A stretch of DNA of 64,000 nt from Geosiphon pyriformis. Its lineage: Eukaryota; Glomeromycota; Glomeromycetes; Archaeosporales; Geosiphonaceae. The position numbers were made by a program, and so were the translations under genes. The DNA is taken from positions 742,959-806,958 of the forward strand of contig JAAOMT010000046.1 of the NCBI GenBank assembly GCA_016748015.1, written 5' to 3'. This document shows positions 46,929-57,425 of this stretch, one piece after another. The notes under the pieces were generated by a model. The model was not told where the DNA came from and ran no database searches. It worked only from the letters and a program-made list of their open reading frames with translations. Each line of letters opens with the position of its first letter. The stretch's first letter is position 1.

Positions 46929-47772
46929 TGTTATAAGTGACTATTTTTGGTGTTGGATTAAATAACCAACCTGTAACTTGGTGCTAAAAGTTATTTGCAT
47001 TGATGTTATTAATCTGAAGGTTTTGTATCTGAAGGTTTCGGTTTAAGTTTTTTGTATAATGGACAGAGATTTAATAGTGGTTTTATCTATAGCTTCCCAG
47101 AATTGCAATTCTGTCAATTTTTCTCTCGATGTGATGGCCAGCAATCCTCTGGTAAGTATTCTGTATCTTCTGTACATGTCCTACTCTCTCACAGGGGTCT
47201 TTTACCAGGCAATCCTTGACGTCAATAATTTAGCACTTTATTCAACCAATTAGTGCACAACAATAAAATCAAAATATAATAAAGAAAAGAAATAAAAAAA
47301 AATCATAAATAAGCCAAGATAATTTTGCAAGTCAGTATTTCATCAATAGCCGTGATTAAAAGCTATTGTTCCAGTGTGTTTAAGTATCAATTATTATTAA
47401 CATAAAGTGTTGATAGTAGAATTAGGTTTGAGATACCAAATAGTTATTTATTGTGTTGGAAAGTTGTCTAGATGAAATCTAAACTTTGAGATTCCTTTTT
47501 TTAGTTTCTAATCCTACTGTTATATATACATAATTGAGATTTCTCAATTCCTCAATTCTTTACAACAGAAATCCTAAGATTCCTGGAATTCTGCAATTTC
47601 TTTGAGAGAAATCCTGAAATTCTGGAATCCTGCAATTCCTTGTGAGAATCCTGTAATTCCTGGAATTTTGCAATTCCTGAGAGGAATCCTGGAATTCCAC
47701 ATTTTATTATGTTTACTTCTGATTGGTTAATAACTATGCTAATATATATTCCCTATATTTCTATGAGTAACA
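46929..47772 (-). repeat. Element F 5' LTR
   Basis: Partner of 37714-38558. Same TTCCTGGAATCC-type repeat block (~47540-47700) and TATA box (~47519-47527). TAACA end at 47768-47772, then the CCAC duplication. Confidence 0.94.
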
Positions 47773-48360
47773 CCACCAACTTAACAGAATTATGAGCATT
47801 TTTAGAATTTGCAAGTTACTACTGTCATTTTATCAAAGACTTTTCCAAACTGGCTCAGTTATTACACCAGTTCCAAACAAAAAACACTAGATATGAATAG
47901 ACAGAAACTCAGTAAGAAGCTTTCAATACATTAAGAAGAAAGCTTATTTAAACTCCAGTACTGATCTATCTGGATTATAACAAGTCATTTATAATTACAA
48001 CAGATGCATCTGGTCAAGCATTAGAAGCAGTACTATCTTAGAAAGAACCAGATAGATGAGAATACCCAGTAGCTTATGCCAGCAGAAGCTTAAGTTCAGC
48101 TAAAAAAAACCATGGAACTCCAGCACTAGAACATTTAGCTATTTATTGAACAGTCATAAAATGGAAAAAATACTTGAATCAAAAGTTTAATATATACACT
48201 GATCATAAAGAATTGACTTCAATCCAGAAGCAAAAATTTGGAGATAATTACTATACTAGATGGAAAATAGAACTTTCACTATTTAATTATACAGTACATT
48301 ACAAAAAAGGAAAAAAAAATGTAAATGCCAATGGCTTGTCACAAATGAGACAAATCTAAA
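47773..48360 (+). pseudogene. Element D RT end and RNase H
   Basis: Resumes after element F: FLEFASYYCHFIKDFSKLAQ (RT thumb), then ITTDASGQALEAVLS with the RNase H Asp in TDAS, AYASRSLSSAKKN, and an open frame 48174-48359 with IYTDHKELTS, YYTRWKIELSLFNYTVHYKK and NGLSQMRQ. This stretch contains the site equivalent to where C inserted into P1. Confidence 0.87.
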
Positions 48361-49690
48361 AACATTTTACCCCAAAAATATAACAAAAGATGAATATATA
48401 AAAATACCAACAACTCCAATATTACATAAATACACAATTATTCAAGGAGAAATTATCTCAAAAGAAACAAAACAACATAAAACAACAATCAAAATATTTT
48501 ATCAACCATCAAAATATACTTTACTAGAAAAACAAAAGAAATCCAGATCAATTAATCAGAGTAATTACAGAATCAAAGAAAGAGACAATATTATTTAACA
48601 TGCATTCAGATCTAACAACAGAATATTTTCACAAAGAAGTAATCATGGAAAGAATTAAAAAGAGATATTATTGGCCATCAATGTATCCAGACATCATCCA
48701 ATATGTTCAAAATTGTGATGCTTGTCAGAAAAGAGGAGAAACAAGACCCAGTAAATCGTTAAGACCAATCAAAGTGGAACAACCATTTGATCACATTAAA
48801 ATTGACTTAATCAGACTATTAACAATAACCAACAAAGACAACAGATATATTGTAGTAGTTATGGACTATTTTACAAAATGGCCAAAAGCAAAAGCCATTT
48901 AAAGAGCAAATACAGAATCCATTGCCAAATTTGTTTATCAAGATTTAATCTGTTGACACAGATGTCCAAAAAAACTATTATTAGATCAAAAAACTCACTT
49001 TGTGAATAGAACATTGACAGAATTAAGTCAAAGATTTGGGATAAAAAGACCATTATTATCATCATACCATTTATAAACAAATGGGTTAGTTGAAAAGTTT
49101 AACAGAACATTGTGTAAAGCAATTGCCAAAATCAGCCAAGAAAACCAGGATGAATGGGATTTGTTCATACCATCAGTATTATTTGCTTACCAGACAATAA
49201 AGCAAGATACTACACAAGCAACACTATTTAAATTAGTATATGGTAGAACAGCAACATTACCAATTAAGATAGAAGTCAAAACATATTTAACAAAACCAAT
49301 AACAGAAGAGAATTTTCAAAGAACATTGTTGAGAAAAACATATGACTTAATGAAGACACTAGAAAACAAATGGTGAAAAGCAGCTAATAACATCCAAAAG
49401 TTACAAGAAAAACAAAAAGAAAGACATAATAACCAATTACCAGATAAACCAGTTAATTTCAGGATTGGAAACAAAGTACTTTTACATCATACCAAAGCAG
49501 AAAAACAATGGAATGGAAAATTTGACTCCAAATGGGACAAACCATTTTACATAGAAAAAATTCTAGAAAATAAAGCTTATAAATTAAGGTTAAACAACAA
49601 AATTTTAACCAAAACAGCACATAAAAATCGACTAAAACTATATCAAAATATAGCATTAGCATCCATCAGTAATATTCCACAACTAAAAGC
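48361..49690 (+). pseudogene. Element D integrase
   Basis: The 100-codon frame 48600-48902 has MHSDLTTEYFHKE (second His of HHCC reads Tyr), CDAC, KIDLIRLL (first Asp) and MDYFTKWPKAKAI. LLLDQKTHFVN (second Asp, ~48980-49010) and GLVEKFNRTL (Glu, ~49085-49115) follow, then frame 49110-49376 and the GPY/F-like WDKPFYIEKILE with KLRLNNKIL (~49538-49605). Confidence 0.88.
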
Positions 49691-50448
49691 ATAGAAAATA
49701 TTAGTTCAACCAGATGAGATTCTACAAGATCTGAAACCAATCATAGTTATTAAACCAAACACATCAAATTGAACAATTAAAAGAGTATATAAAAACACAG
49801 TATATGCAACAAAAGCAACAAAAAAAAAAAAAAAATATCAGACCATATTTACACTTTAGCTCAACAATTGTTTCAGGCTTTAAATCAACAGCAAATAAAC
49901 ATAGAAATTATCATCAACAACCAAACAATCTGTTATCAAAACACCAAACAAAAAAAGAAAAGTACACCATACCAGTGATCACAGAAACAATCAATAAACT
50001 GGTTAGATAAAATAGTAGAGAAAATAAAAAACACTTTTAGAAAGATAACCATCATTGTTCCAACAAAAAAAAATTAGAACTAATAGATAGACCAACTTCT
50101 AATACCATACTGTTACTATTAATTGGGACGAAAAGTAGATATTCAGAAGTTATATTTTGACAAATCCAAGAGAATCTTCAATTAAGAGATAATCCGGAAT
50201 ATTAAAAACATTATTGAAAAGAAAACAAACTTGACATTACACATCAGGACTATTTATTAACTACACACTATATTTCAAAACTACCTAAAAGTATTGTTAC
50301 ACTTTGACATAGAAACAATAACCATCAACCAATGGGAAAGAATGAACAACTTCCAAATTAAAAGAATAAAGAGTAGGATGAAACAGATGCTACTTGAAAA
50401 AAAAATATTTGACATAATTCAAAATAAAAATTTCAATGGAGCTCAATA
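49691..50448 (+). pseudogene. Element D post-integrase region
   Basis: TLAQQLFQALNQQQINIEII and NNQTICYQNT (~49853-49945) start the region; a poly-A tract at ~49820-49835 shifts the frame. The middle is broken by stops. FNGAQY (~50434-50451) ends it over the polypurine tract. Homologous to C, E, F and P1. Confidence 0.58.
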
Positions 50449-50465
50449 TTAAAAGGAGAAGATAA
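50449..50465 (+). other. Element D polypurine tract
   Basis: AAAAGGAGAAGATAA immediately before the 3' LTR. Confidence 0.72.
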
Positions 50466-51348
50466 TGTTACTCATAAAAAAAACAGATATAAAAAATAGT
50501 AGACCAATAAGGGAGTAGTAGTTAGCACATAAGCATATTGCTTAACAATATAAAGCAATATCAGAAATTATAACACATTGCTCAGTAATGTAGAGCAATG
50601 TTAGAAATTAGAGCATATTGCTTAGCAATGTAAGCATTGCTCAAGAAATCATAGCACATTGCTCAAGAATGTAAGTAATCTCATAGAACATAAATTAGGT
50701 ATATATAGCAGTAGCATTAGAAGCAGAAAAGACAGACCTCTTAGTTTAAATTTGATCTAAGCAATCTTTTATATCACAAATATCAATAAATAATTATTCA
50801 ATATCTTAAATTCACTTCTCACTATTAACACTTTATATTAATAGTAATTGATACTTAAACTACACTAGAACAATAGCTCTTGATCATGGCTATTTAATGG
50901 AATACTAACATTTATTGCCTTGGCTTATTTCTTTATTTTTTTTTCTTTTTTTTTCTTTTGTTATTTTTTGTTGTGTATTAATTGATTAAAGGATTAAAGC
51001 ACTGAGTTACTGATGTCAAGATATAGCACTGGTAAAAAATTCAGGAATAAGAGTAAACACTCAAATTTGAGAATAGCTTATCAGGAGATTGCTGACCACC
51101 ATGCCGAGAAAAGAATTGACAGAATTGCAATTCCAGGAAGCAATGGACAACAACTATTTTAACCCATGAGTTAACATTGAAAACACTATTTAAAGAAAAT
51201 CACATTAAAATCTCTGTTTATTATACAAAGAACTTAACCAAAATCTTCAGATACAGTTAATTTTTAGAAACCAACATTATTAGATTAATTAAGCACCAAG
51301 TTACAGGTTTGTTATTTGCTTTGAAACCCCAAATAATCACTTGTAATA
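50466..51348 (+). repeat. Element D 3' LTR
   Basis: Partner of 21322-22203. It holds the ATTGCTCAGCAAT-type dyads at ~50530-50680, TATATATA at ~50699-50706, and TGTAATA at its end. Followed by CTGG, the right target duplication. Confidence 0.94.
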
Positions 51349-53500
51349 CTGGTTGTTAGATGAAACATCTTCTGAAATAACCAGGAGACTTAAATAGTGT
51401 GAGAAATTCGGGTTTTAGGCATATCTAGTTTCCAAATTCTAAGAGCATATTTTTGATTGTTGAGTGAAAAAGCTGGGAATTGGTTAATGGACAACTATTG
51501 GCAATCTCCAGTTTTGTTGTATTATTCTTGGCCTTTGTGTTCTAGTTTAAAATAAGTTTTGTGGTGGTGTTTGAATTTGTTGAGACTGGTATATTACTTG
51601 CAGCTATGGTTAATAAATGACAGGTGTTGTTGGCTAATAAATTGGAGATTAATATACTGGTGGTTGATAAATTGGCTGTTGTATTATTTGAGTATAATGA
51701 GATGAGTATTGATTTTGATTTGTGTATTGATTCAGAGTTTGAAACTTGCAATTGGGGTTTCAATATTGATTTTCCAATTGTGAGTTATTATTATAAGAAT
51801 TGTAATCAATTCTCAAATGGCCTTGTTTACCACAATTGTGGCAGATACATGTCTCTTGCTGCCATGGCTAATTGAATAATAATAAAAGACATGACTGATT
51901 TTGGGAGTGATTCACATTTCCAGAATTATTGTATTATTGAGATGGCTAATAAATTGTGCAATTATTAGTTAAGTATCCTTCTAATTTCTGATTAATTGAA
52001 TTACTGAGTTGTTTCAATTTGGAATTCAAGTTAGATGATTCATTTATAACTAGGTTTACGGCTTGGGTGTGGTTAGCCTCTAATTTAGTAGCTTTAAAAT
52101 CTCTAGCATTGGTGACTGCAGCTTGTAAGTTGGCTGGATGCAGTGAATATATGCATTGCAAGATACTGCTGTGTAATTTACAAATAAATTGATTTAGGAT
52201 TTGAGCCACTGTAAAATAATTGGCATTAATTGCTTGTATCTGGTGCAGATTCCTATAGAAGTGTTCTAAGTAAGTGGTGACAGCTTCAGTTTTCTCTTGT
52301 TTTATGGTGGTGAAAGTGTTGGCTAACTGGTTGATGCTGTTATTGTTGCTAAAATATCTCAAGAACTCAAGCTTAAAGGCATTGAAATTCTGAGGTTTGT
52401 TGACCAAGCTTTAATATCATGAGTCAATAGTATTTTGGAAAAAGTATGGAATGGTTTGCATGACTCATGTATTATTCTATTTATTGGCTGTGATGGCTTT
52501 TTCCACATCATTTAGCCATACTTGGGCATCGTCTTCTTTACCAGTGAATTTTTTGAGTTTTGCTATTGGAACATAGGCCATTGGATCCAAGTTTGGTTGT
52601 TGTGATAGTTAAAGTAGTAATTACTAAGGTAGTATTTGTGGCTATTGAATCAGTTTAACAGTTAATTCAATTGGTGGCTGATTGATTATGTTTATTGAAA
52701 GTAAGTGTTGTTGATTAATTATGTCAAGGTTGTAATTGTTCTGATTTTTCTGAATTTGAATATTCGGAGTTTGATTTTCTGGATTTTCTGTGATTGGATT
52801 TTGTTTATTAATTTTCTGATTACTGTTTTCTTCTTTCTTAGAGTCAGTTATTTCCCAGAAACTGGTGGTTCTGAAATCTGGTTGTGGTGGTAGTAATTAA
52901 ATTTCTGATGGTGTTGTGAATTATGACTTAAATTCCTCAAAATAATTATTATATATTCCTAATAACTCTGTTTTCTTTTGTTTGCTTTGGAATGAGATTC
53001 TGTTTAGTGGTATTGTCATGTTTGTGATAGCTGTGCTTGTTATATTGATAGTACTTCCAGATGTGTGGTAATATAATGGATTAGCAGGTAAATCAAATCT
53101 TTGTTTCTTCCAAGTGGGTAATTGGATTTGCTTTGGTGTTCTTGCTGAAGTTTGTAACCTTCCTTTTTTTTTGTTGGCAAAAGTGATAAAAAATCTTTGC
53201 TTAGTGTATTTTTCAATTTTCCTGTTTATTTCTGTGATTAGTGGTGCAAATAAATAGTTTTGTGGAAGGATAGTGCTTTGGAGTAGTTTACTGAAAAAAT
53301 TGTTGAAGGCAGATTCTGGATTTCCTTGGCCTTCCAAATAATATACTATTTTCTCATTGATATAGCAGTTAAAAGCTGATTTTGTTGGCCAACTATTATT
53401 TGTTAATCCAAAATAGGTGTAATAATATTGAAATAAAGATTTTACAAATCCCAAATGGTTTGTTTCTATTTCTTTGAATTCTGCTACTGTTTCAGATGAG
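51349..53500 (-). pseudogene. Element C gag (right of the D insertion)
   Basis: Reads leftwards. N-terminal frame 53454-52921 (MGFVKSLFQYYYTYFGLTNN, PLITEINRKIEKYTKQRFF, TWKKQRFDLPANPLYYH), then an Asn/Gln/Pro-rich linker (52600-52900). Capsid frame 52407-51946 (FFSNNNSINQLANTF-like, ARDFKATKLEANHTQAVNL). The knuckle CHNCGKQGHLRIDY (~51800-51840) has its last Cys changed to Tyr. The Thr/Asn-rich tail (51763-51542) leads to the protease, cut at 51349. Confidence 0.85.
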
Positions 53501-53533
53501 TGTTGTTGATGCTAGTTTTCTGTTGGATTATAT

Positions 53534-53551
53534 CTTACAGAGAGCACCAAA
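53534..53551 (-). other. Element C primer binding site
   Basis: The minus strand reads TTTGGTGCTCTCTGTAAG directly inside the 5' LTR. Confidence 0.75.
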
Positions 53552-54376
53552 TGTTACAAGTAATTATTTGGAGTCTCAAAGCAAATAACAAATCCGTAAC
53601 TTGGTGTTTAATTGATATAATGATGTTGGTCTTTGAAAGTTTTGGTGAAGTTCTTTGTATAATGAACAGAGATTTAATTAATAGTTTTATCCATAGTTTT
53701 CCAAAACTGCAGTTTTGTTAATTTTTTTTTAGCATAATGGCCAGTAATTCTTCTGGTAAGATATTCTTAATTCTGAGTGTTTACTCTTATTCTTGAGTCT
53801 TTTACCAGTACTATATCTTGACATCAGTACCTCTGCATGTAAATCTTTTTAATCAAGTTAACAAAATAACAATGAAAATAAAAAACAAGAAAAAGAAATA
53901 AGAAAATAAGCCAAGATGATTTGCACATTAGTATCCCATTAATAGCCATAATCAAAAGCTATTGTTTTAGTATAGTTAAATATGAATTGCTATTAATATC
54001 AAGTATTAATAGTGGAAAATATATGGAGATAGTAAATAATTATTTTATTTATATTTGTGTTTAAAGGTTGCTTAGATGAAATCTAAACTAAGAGGTCTGT
54101 CTTTTCTACTTTTAACACTACTGTTATATATACATAATTGAGATTCCTCAATTCTTCAATTCTTCACATCAGGAATCCTGAAATTCCTGAAATTCTGCAA
54201 TTTCTTTAAGAGAAATCCTGGAATTCTGGAATCTTGCAATTCCTTATATGAAAATCCTAAAATTTCTGGAATCTTGTAATTCCTCTGAAAGGAATTCTGA
54301 AATTCTACATTTACTACATCTACCTCTGATTGGCTAATTTATATGCTAATATACTTCTTATATTTTATGAGTAACA
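53552..54376 (-). repeat. Element C 5' LTR
   Basis: 825 bp, partner of 14403-15227. It ends TAACA at 54376, then ACAT, where P1 resumes. Confidence 0.94.
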
Positions 54377-55800
54377 ACATCAATCCAAAAACAAAAATTT
54401 GGAGATGATCACCATACAAGATAGAAAATAGAACTATCATTATTTAATTATACTGTATATTATAAAAAGAGAAAATAAATAAAAATGCCAACAGTTTGTC
54501 ACAAATGAAACAAATCTAAAACATTTTAATTCAAAAATATAACAAAAAATAAATACACAAAAATATCAACAACTCTAATATTATATCAATATTCAACAGT
54601 TTAAAGAGAAATTATCTTAAAAAAAACAAAACAACATAAAACAACAATCAAAATATTTTATCATTTACTAAAATATACTATATTAGAAAAACAGAAAAGA
54701 TTCAAACCAGCTACTCAGAGTAATCACAGAATTAGAGAAAAAACAATATTGTTTAATATGTATTCAAATTCAATTACAGAACATTTTTATAAAGAAACAA
54801 TCATAGAAAGAACTAAAAAAATATATTATTGGCTATTTATGTATCTAAATATTATTCAATATGTTCAAAATTGTGATATTTGTCAGAAAAAAAAAGAACA
54901 AGACCCAGTAAACCACTAAGACTAATTAAAATAGAACAATCATTCAATTGAATTAGAATTAACTTAGTCAAACTATTAACAATAATCAGCAAAAACAATT
55001 AATATATAGTAGTAACTATAGACTATCTTACAAAATAGCCAGAAGCAAAAACAATTTAAAAAGTAGATACAGAATCTATAATCAAATTTGTTTACCAAGA
55101 TTTAATTTATCAACATAGATGTTCAAAAAAATTATTATTAAACCAAGAAATTCACTTTGTAAACAGAACATTAACAAAATTAAGTCAAAAATTTAGAATT
55201 AAGAGATTATTATTATTATCATCATATTATTTACAAACAAATAGCTTAGTTGAAAAGTTTAACAGAACATTGTGTAAAACAATAGCCAAGATTAGTCAAA
55301 AAAATCAGAACAAATAAGATTTGTTCATATCATTAGTATTATTTGTTTATTGAACAATAAAGCAAGATATCACACAAATAATACTATTTGAACTTGTTTA
55401 TAATAGAACAGCAATATTACCAGTTAAGATAGATATTAATACATATTTAACAGAACCAATAACAGAAGCCAACTTCCAAAAAACATTGCTGAAAAAAACA
55501 TATAACTTAATAGAAATATTAAAAAACAAAAAGTAAAGAACAACAGATAACATCCAAAAGTTACAAACAAAACAAAAAAAACAACATAATAACCAATTAC
55601 CAGATAAACCAGTCGAATTTAGAATTGGAAACAAAGTACTCTTATATTATACTAAAGCAGAAAAACAATGAAGTGAAAAATTTGATTTCAAATAGAATAA
55701 ACTATTTTATATTAAAAAAATTCTAAAAAATAGAACTTATAAATTAAGATAGGACAACAAAATTTTAGCTAAAGCAGCATATAGAGATTGATTAAAATCA
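54377..55800 (+). pseudogene. P1 RNase H end and integrase remnant
   Basis: IQKQKFGDDHHTR-like RNase H tail, then integrase traces: NCDICQKKKE (~54873-54900), a RINLVKLL-type first-Asp site changed to Asn (~54955), a LLLNQEIHFVN second site (Asp to Asn, ~55130), SLVEKFNRTLC (~55246-55275) and an AYKLR-like C-terminal module near 55735. Dense stops. Confidence 0.8.
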
Positions 55801-56638
55801 TATTACAATATAATATTATTATCCACTAATAAAATTCTATAATTAAGAATACAATAAATACTAATCCAACCAGATAAAATTCTTTAAGATTTAGAACTAA
55901 TTATAATTATTAACACAAACATGTTAAATTAATCTACAAAAACAATATATAAAAAACTAATACACATAACAAAAATAAATGAAAAAATAGAAATCACTAA
56001 TAACATTTATTTACTAGTTTAACAACTATTTTAACTAATTAAACATAAAAAACTAAACATAAAAATTACAATCAATCAATAAACCATTTAATATACAAAA
56101 AAAAAATAGAAATTCCAATATAAAATACAATATAAAATATATAAAAAATATAAAAATATAATAGAAGATATAATAGTAAAAGTAAAAATATTCATAGAAA
56201 CACCAAAAACAATAGTATTATACAAAAAATTAATGAAAAAAATTGAAAATAGTGGACACAACAATTTCCAAAAAACTTTTTCTATTATTACTTAAGACAA
56301 AAGCTTAATATCCAAAACTTATATATAGATAAAACAAAATAAATATTTAATATAACAATATTATAATAACTCAAATAATTCATGAAAAAAACAATCTATC
56401 TACACAGACACAAGCAATATACTAGTTACAAACAGAGTTTTAAGACTGTTCAAAAATACTATTACATCCAACAATAAATACAATAACTATTAACCAATTG
56501 GAAAAAATTACCAATACTTAATTTAAAAAATTACAGACCAATATTGCCCAAGTAATTCTCAAAAAAAAGTGATAAAACTAATCCAAAAAGGAGATTTAAG
56601 AGATTTTGATAAAGCTTAATATTAAAAAAAGAGAATAA
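55801..56638 (+). pseudogene. P1 post-integrase remnant and polypurine tract
   Basis: Position and length match the post-integrase region of D. A few block traces remain, such as an ending over AATATTAAAAAAAGAGAATA (56619-56638), the purine tract. No readable frame. Confidence 0.5.
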
Positions 56639-57425
56639 TGTTATTTATAGAAATTAAGAATTATAATAATAAGTAAAATAACCAATCAGAAATATGTGTA
56701 GTAAAATAGAGAATTCCAGGATTTCTATTAAAAAATTCCAGGATTCCAAAGAATCTTGTATAACACAAATTATGTATATATAGCAAGAGTATTAAAAACA
56801 GAAATGGAATATTTAACTCAGATAAAACTGTAGCTAATAATAACTATTTACTTTTATCTTTCCTTTCAAAAGATAGTTTTCTATGTTTTAAAGTGAAATC
56901 ATATTAATATTAATAAAAATATTTTATTATTATTCAATTTATATTATTATTAGTTGATTAAAAATATTAATCACTTTTATCACTATCAACACTCTATGTT
57001 GATAGACTTCAATACTTAACTATACTGAAACAATAGCTTTTAATCATGACTATTAACAAAATACCAATTTTTTATTTTTTATTTTATTTTATTTTGTTTT
57101 ATTTTTTTGTTGTTTATTAATTAATTAAAAAAATTAAGTATTGAATATTTAATGTCAAATATAGTCTGGTAAAAAACCCAAAAACAAAAATAGAAATTTA
57201 AAAATAGCTTACCAAAAAGACATGACTATCAGAATAAACTGGTCACTATGCTGAAAAAAAAAATTCACAAAAAAAATTTCCAATTAAATCTCTGTCTATT
57301 ATACAAAAAACTCAACCAAAATCTTTAGACTCTAAAACCTTTAAAAATTACCAATATTACTAATTATTAAACACCAAGTTATAGATTTGTTATTTGTTTA
57401 ACATCCTAAATAATTACTTGTAACA
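56639..57425 (+). repeat. P1 3' LTR
   Basis: Starts TGTTATTTAT and ends TTGTAACA. A short GAATTCCAGGATTTC-type dyad block (~56705-56760) precedes TATATATA (~56779-56786), so it is of the C/F LTR type. No 5' partner is present in the window. Confidence 0.85.

Larger units (their letters stand above)
37714..47772 (-). mobile_element. Element F: best-preserved dUTPase-bearing Ty3/gypsy, inside D RT
   Basis: LTRs 37714-38558 and 46929-47772 (845 and 844 bp) with TGTTA and TAACA ends; CCAC repeated at 37710-37713 and 47773-47776 is the target duplication in D. Minus strand, uninterrupted, 10.06 kb. It has the longest open frames of the window (252, 218, 191 and 173 codons) and keeps DSGS in protease, YLDD in RT and the dUTPase Asp, but still carries many stops and is not autonomous as read. 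Confidence 0.95.
21322..51348 (+). mobile_element. Element D: Ty3/gypsy in element C, host of E and F
   Basis: LTRs 21322-22203 and 50466-51348 (882 and 883 bp) start TGTTAC and end TGTAATA. CTGG flanks both ends (21318-21321, 51349-51352), a clean 4-bp duplication in C. D itself is 21322-23844, 33634-37713 and 47773-51348; the gaps are elements E and F. Plus strand, with the PBS after the left LTR and the polypurine tract before the right LTR. Full coding plan present, all with stops. Confidence 0.95.
14403..54376 (-). mobile_element. Element C: Ty3/gypsy inserted in P1 and itself interrupted by D
   Basis: Outer ends are two 825-bp LTRs (14403-15227 and 53552-54376) beginning TGTTAC and ending TAACA. 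P1 sequence on both sides carries ACAT (14399-14402 and 54377-54380), a 4-bp target duplication. Element C proper is 15228-21321 plus 51349-53551; 21322-51348 is element D. The PBS beside the right LTR puts C on the minus strand, opposite to P1. Coding order is gag, PR, cysteine module, dUTPase, RT, RH, IN, post-IN region, all with stops. Confidence 0.95.
54377..57425 (+). mobile_element. Element P1, 3' segment
   Basis: Begins with the RNase H sequence that directly follows position 14402 (a CAATCCAAAAACAAAAATTT stretch, as in D at 48220). It runs through integrase, the post-integrase region and a 3' LTR. Plus strand. Extremely AT-rich. Confidence 0.9.

Noticed and set aside
8625-57425. Alternative genetic code with TAA, TAG or TGA read as amino acids
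   Set aside because: Stops differ in position among copies and replace Gln, Trp or Arg codons in line with C-to-T decay; the host gene at 61382 uses standard codons and a TAG stop.
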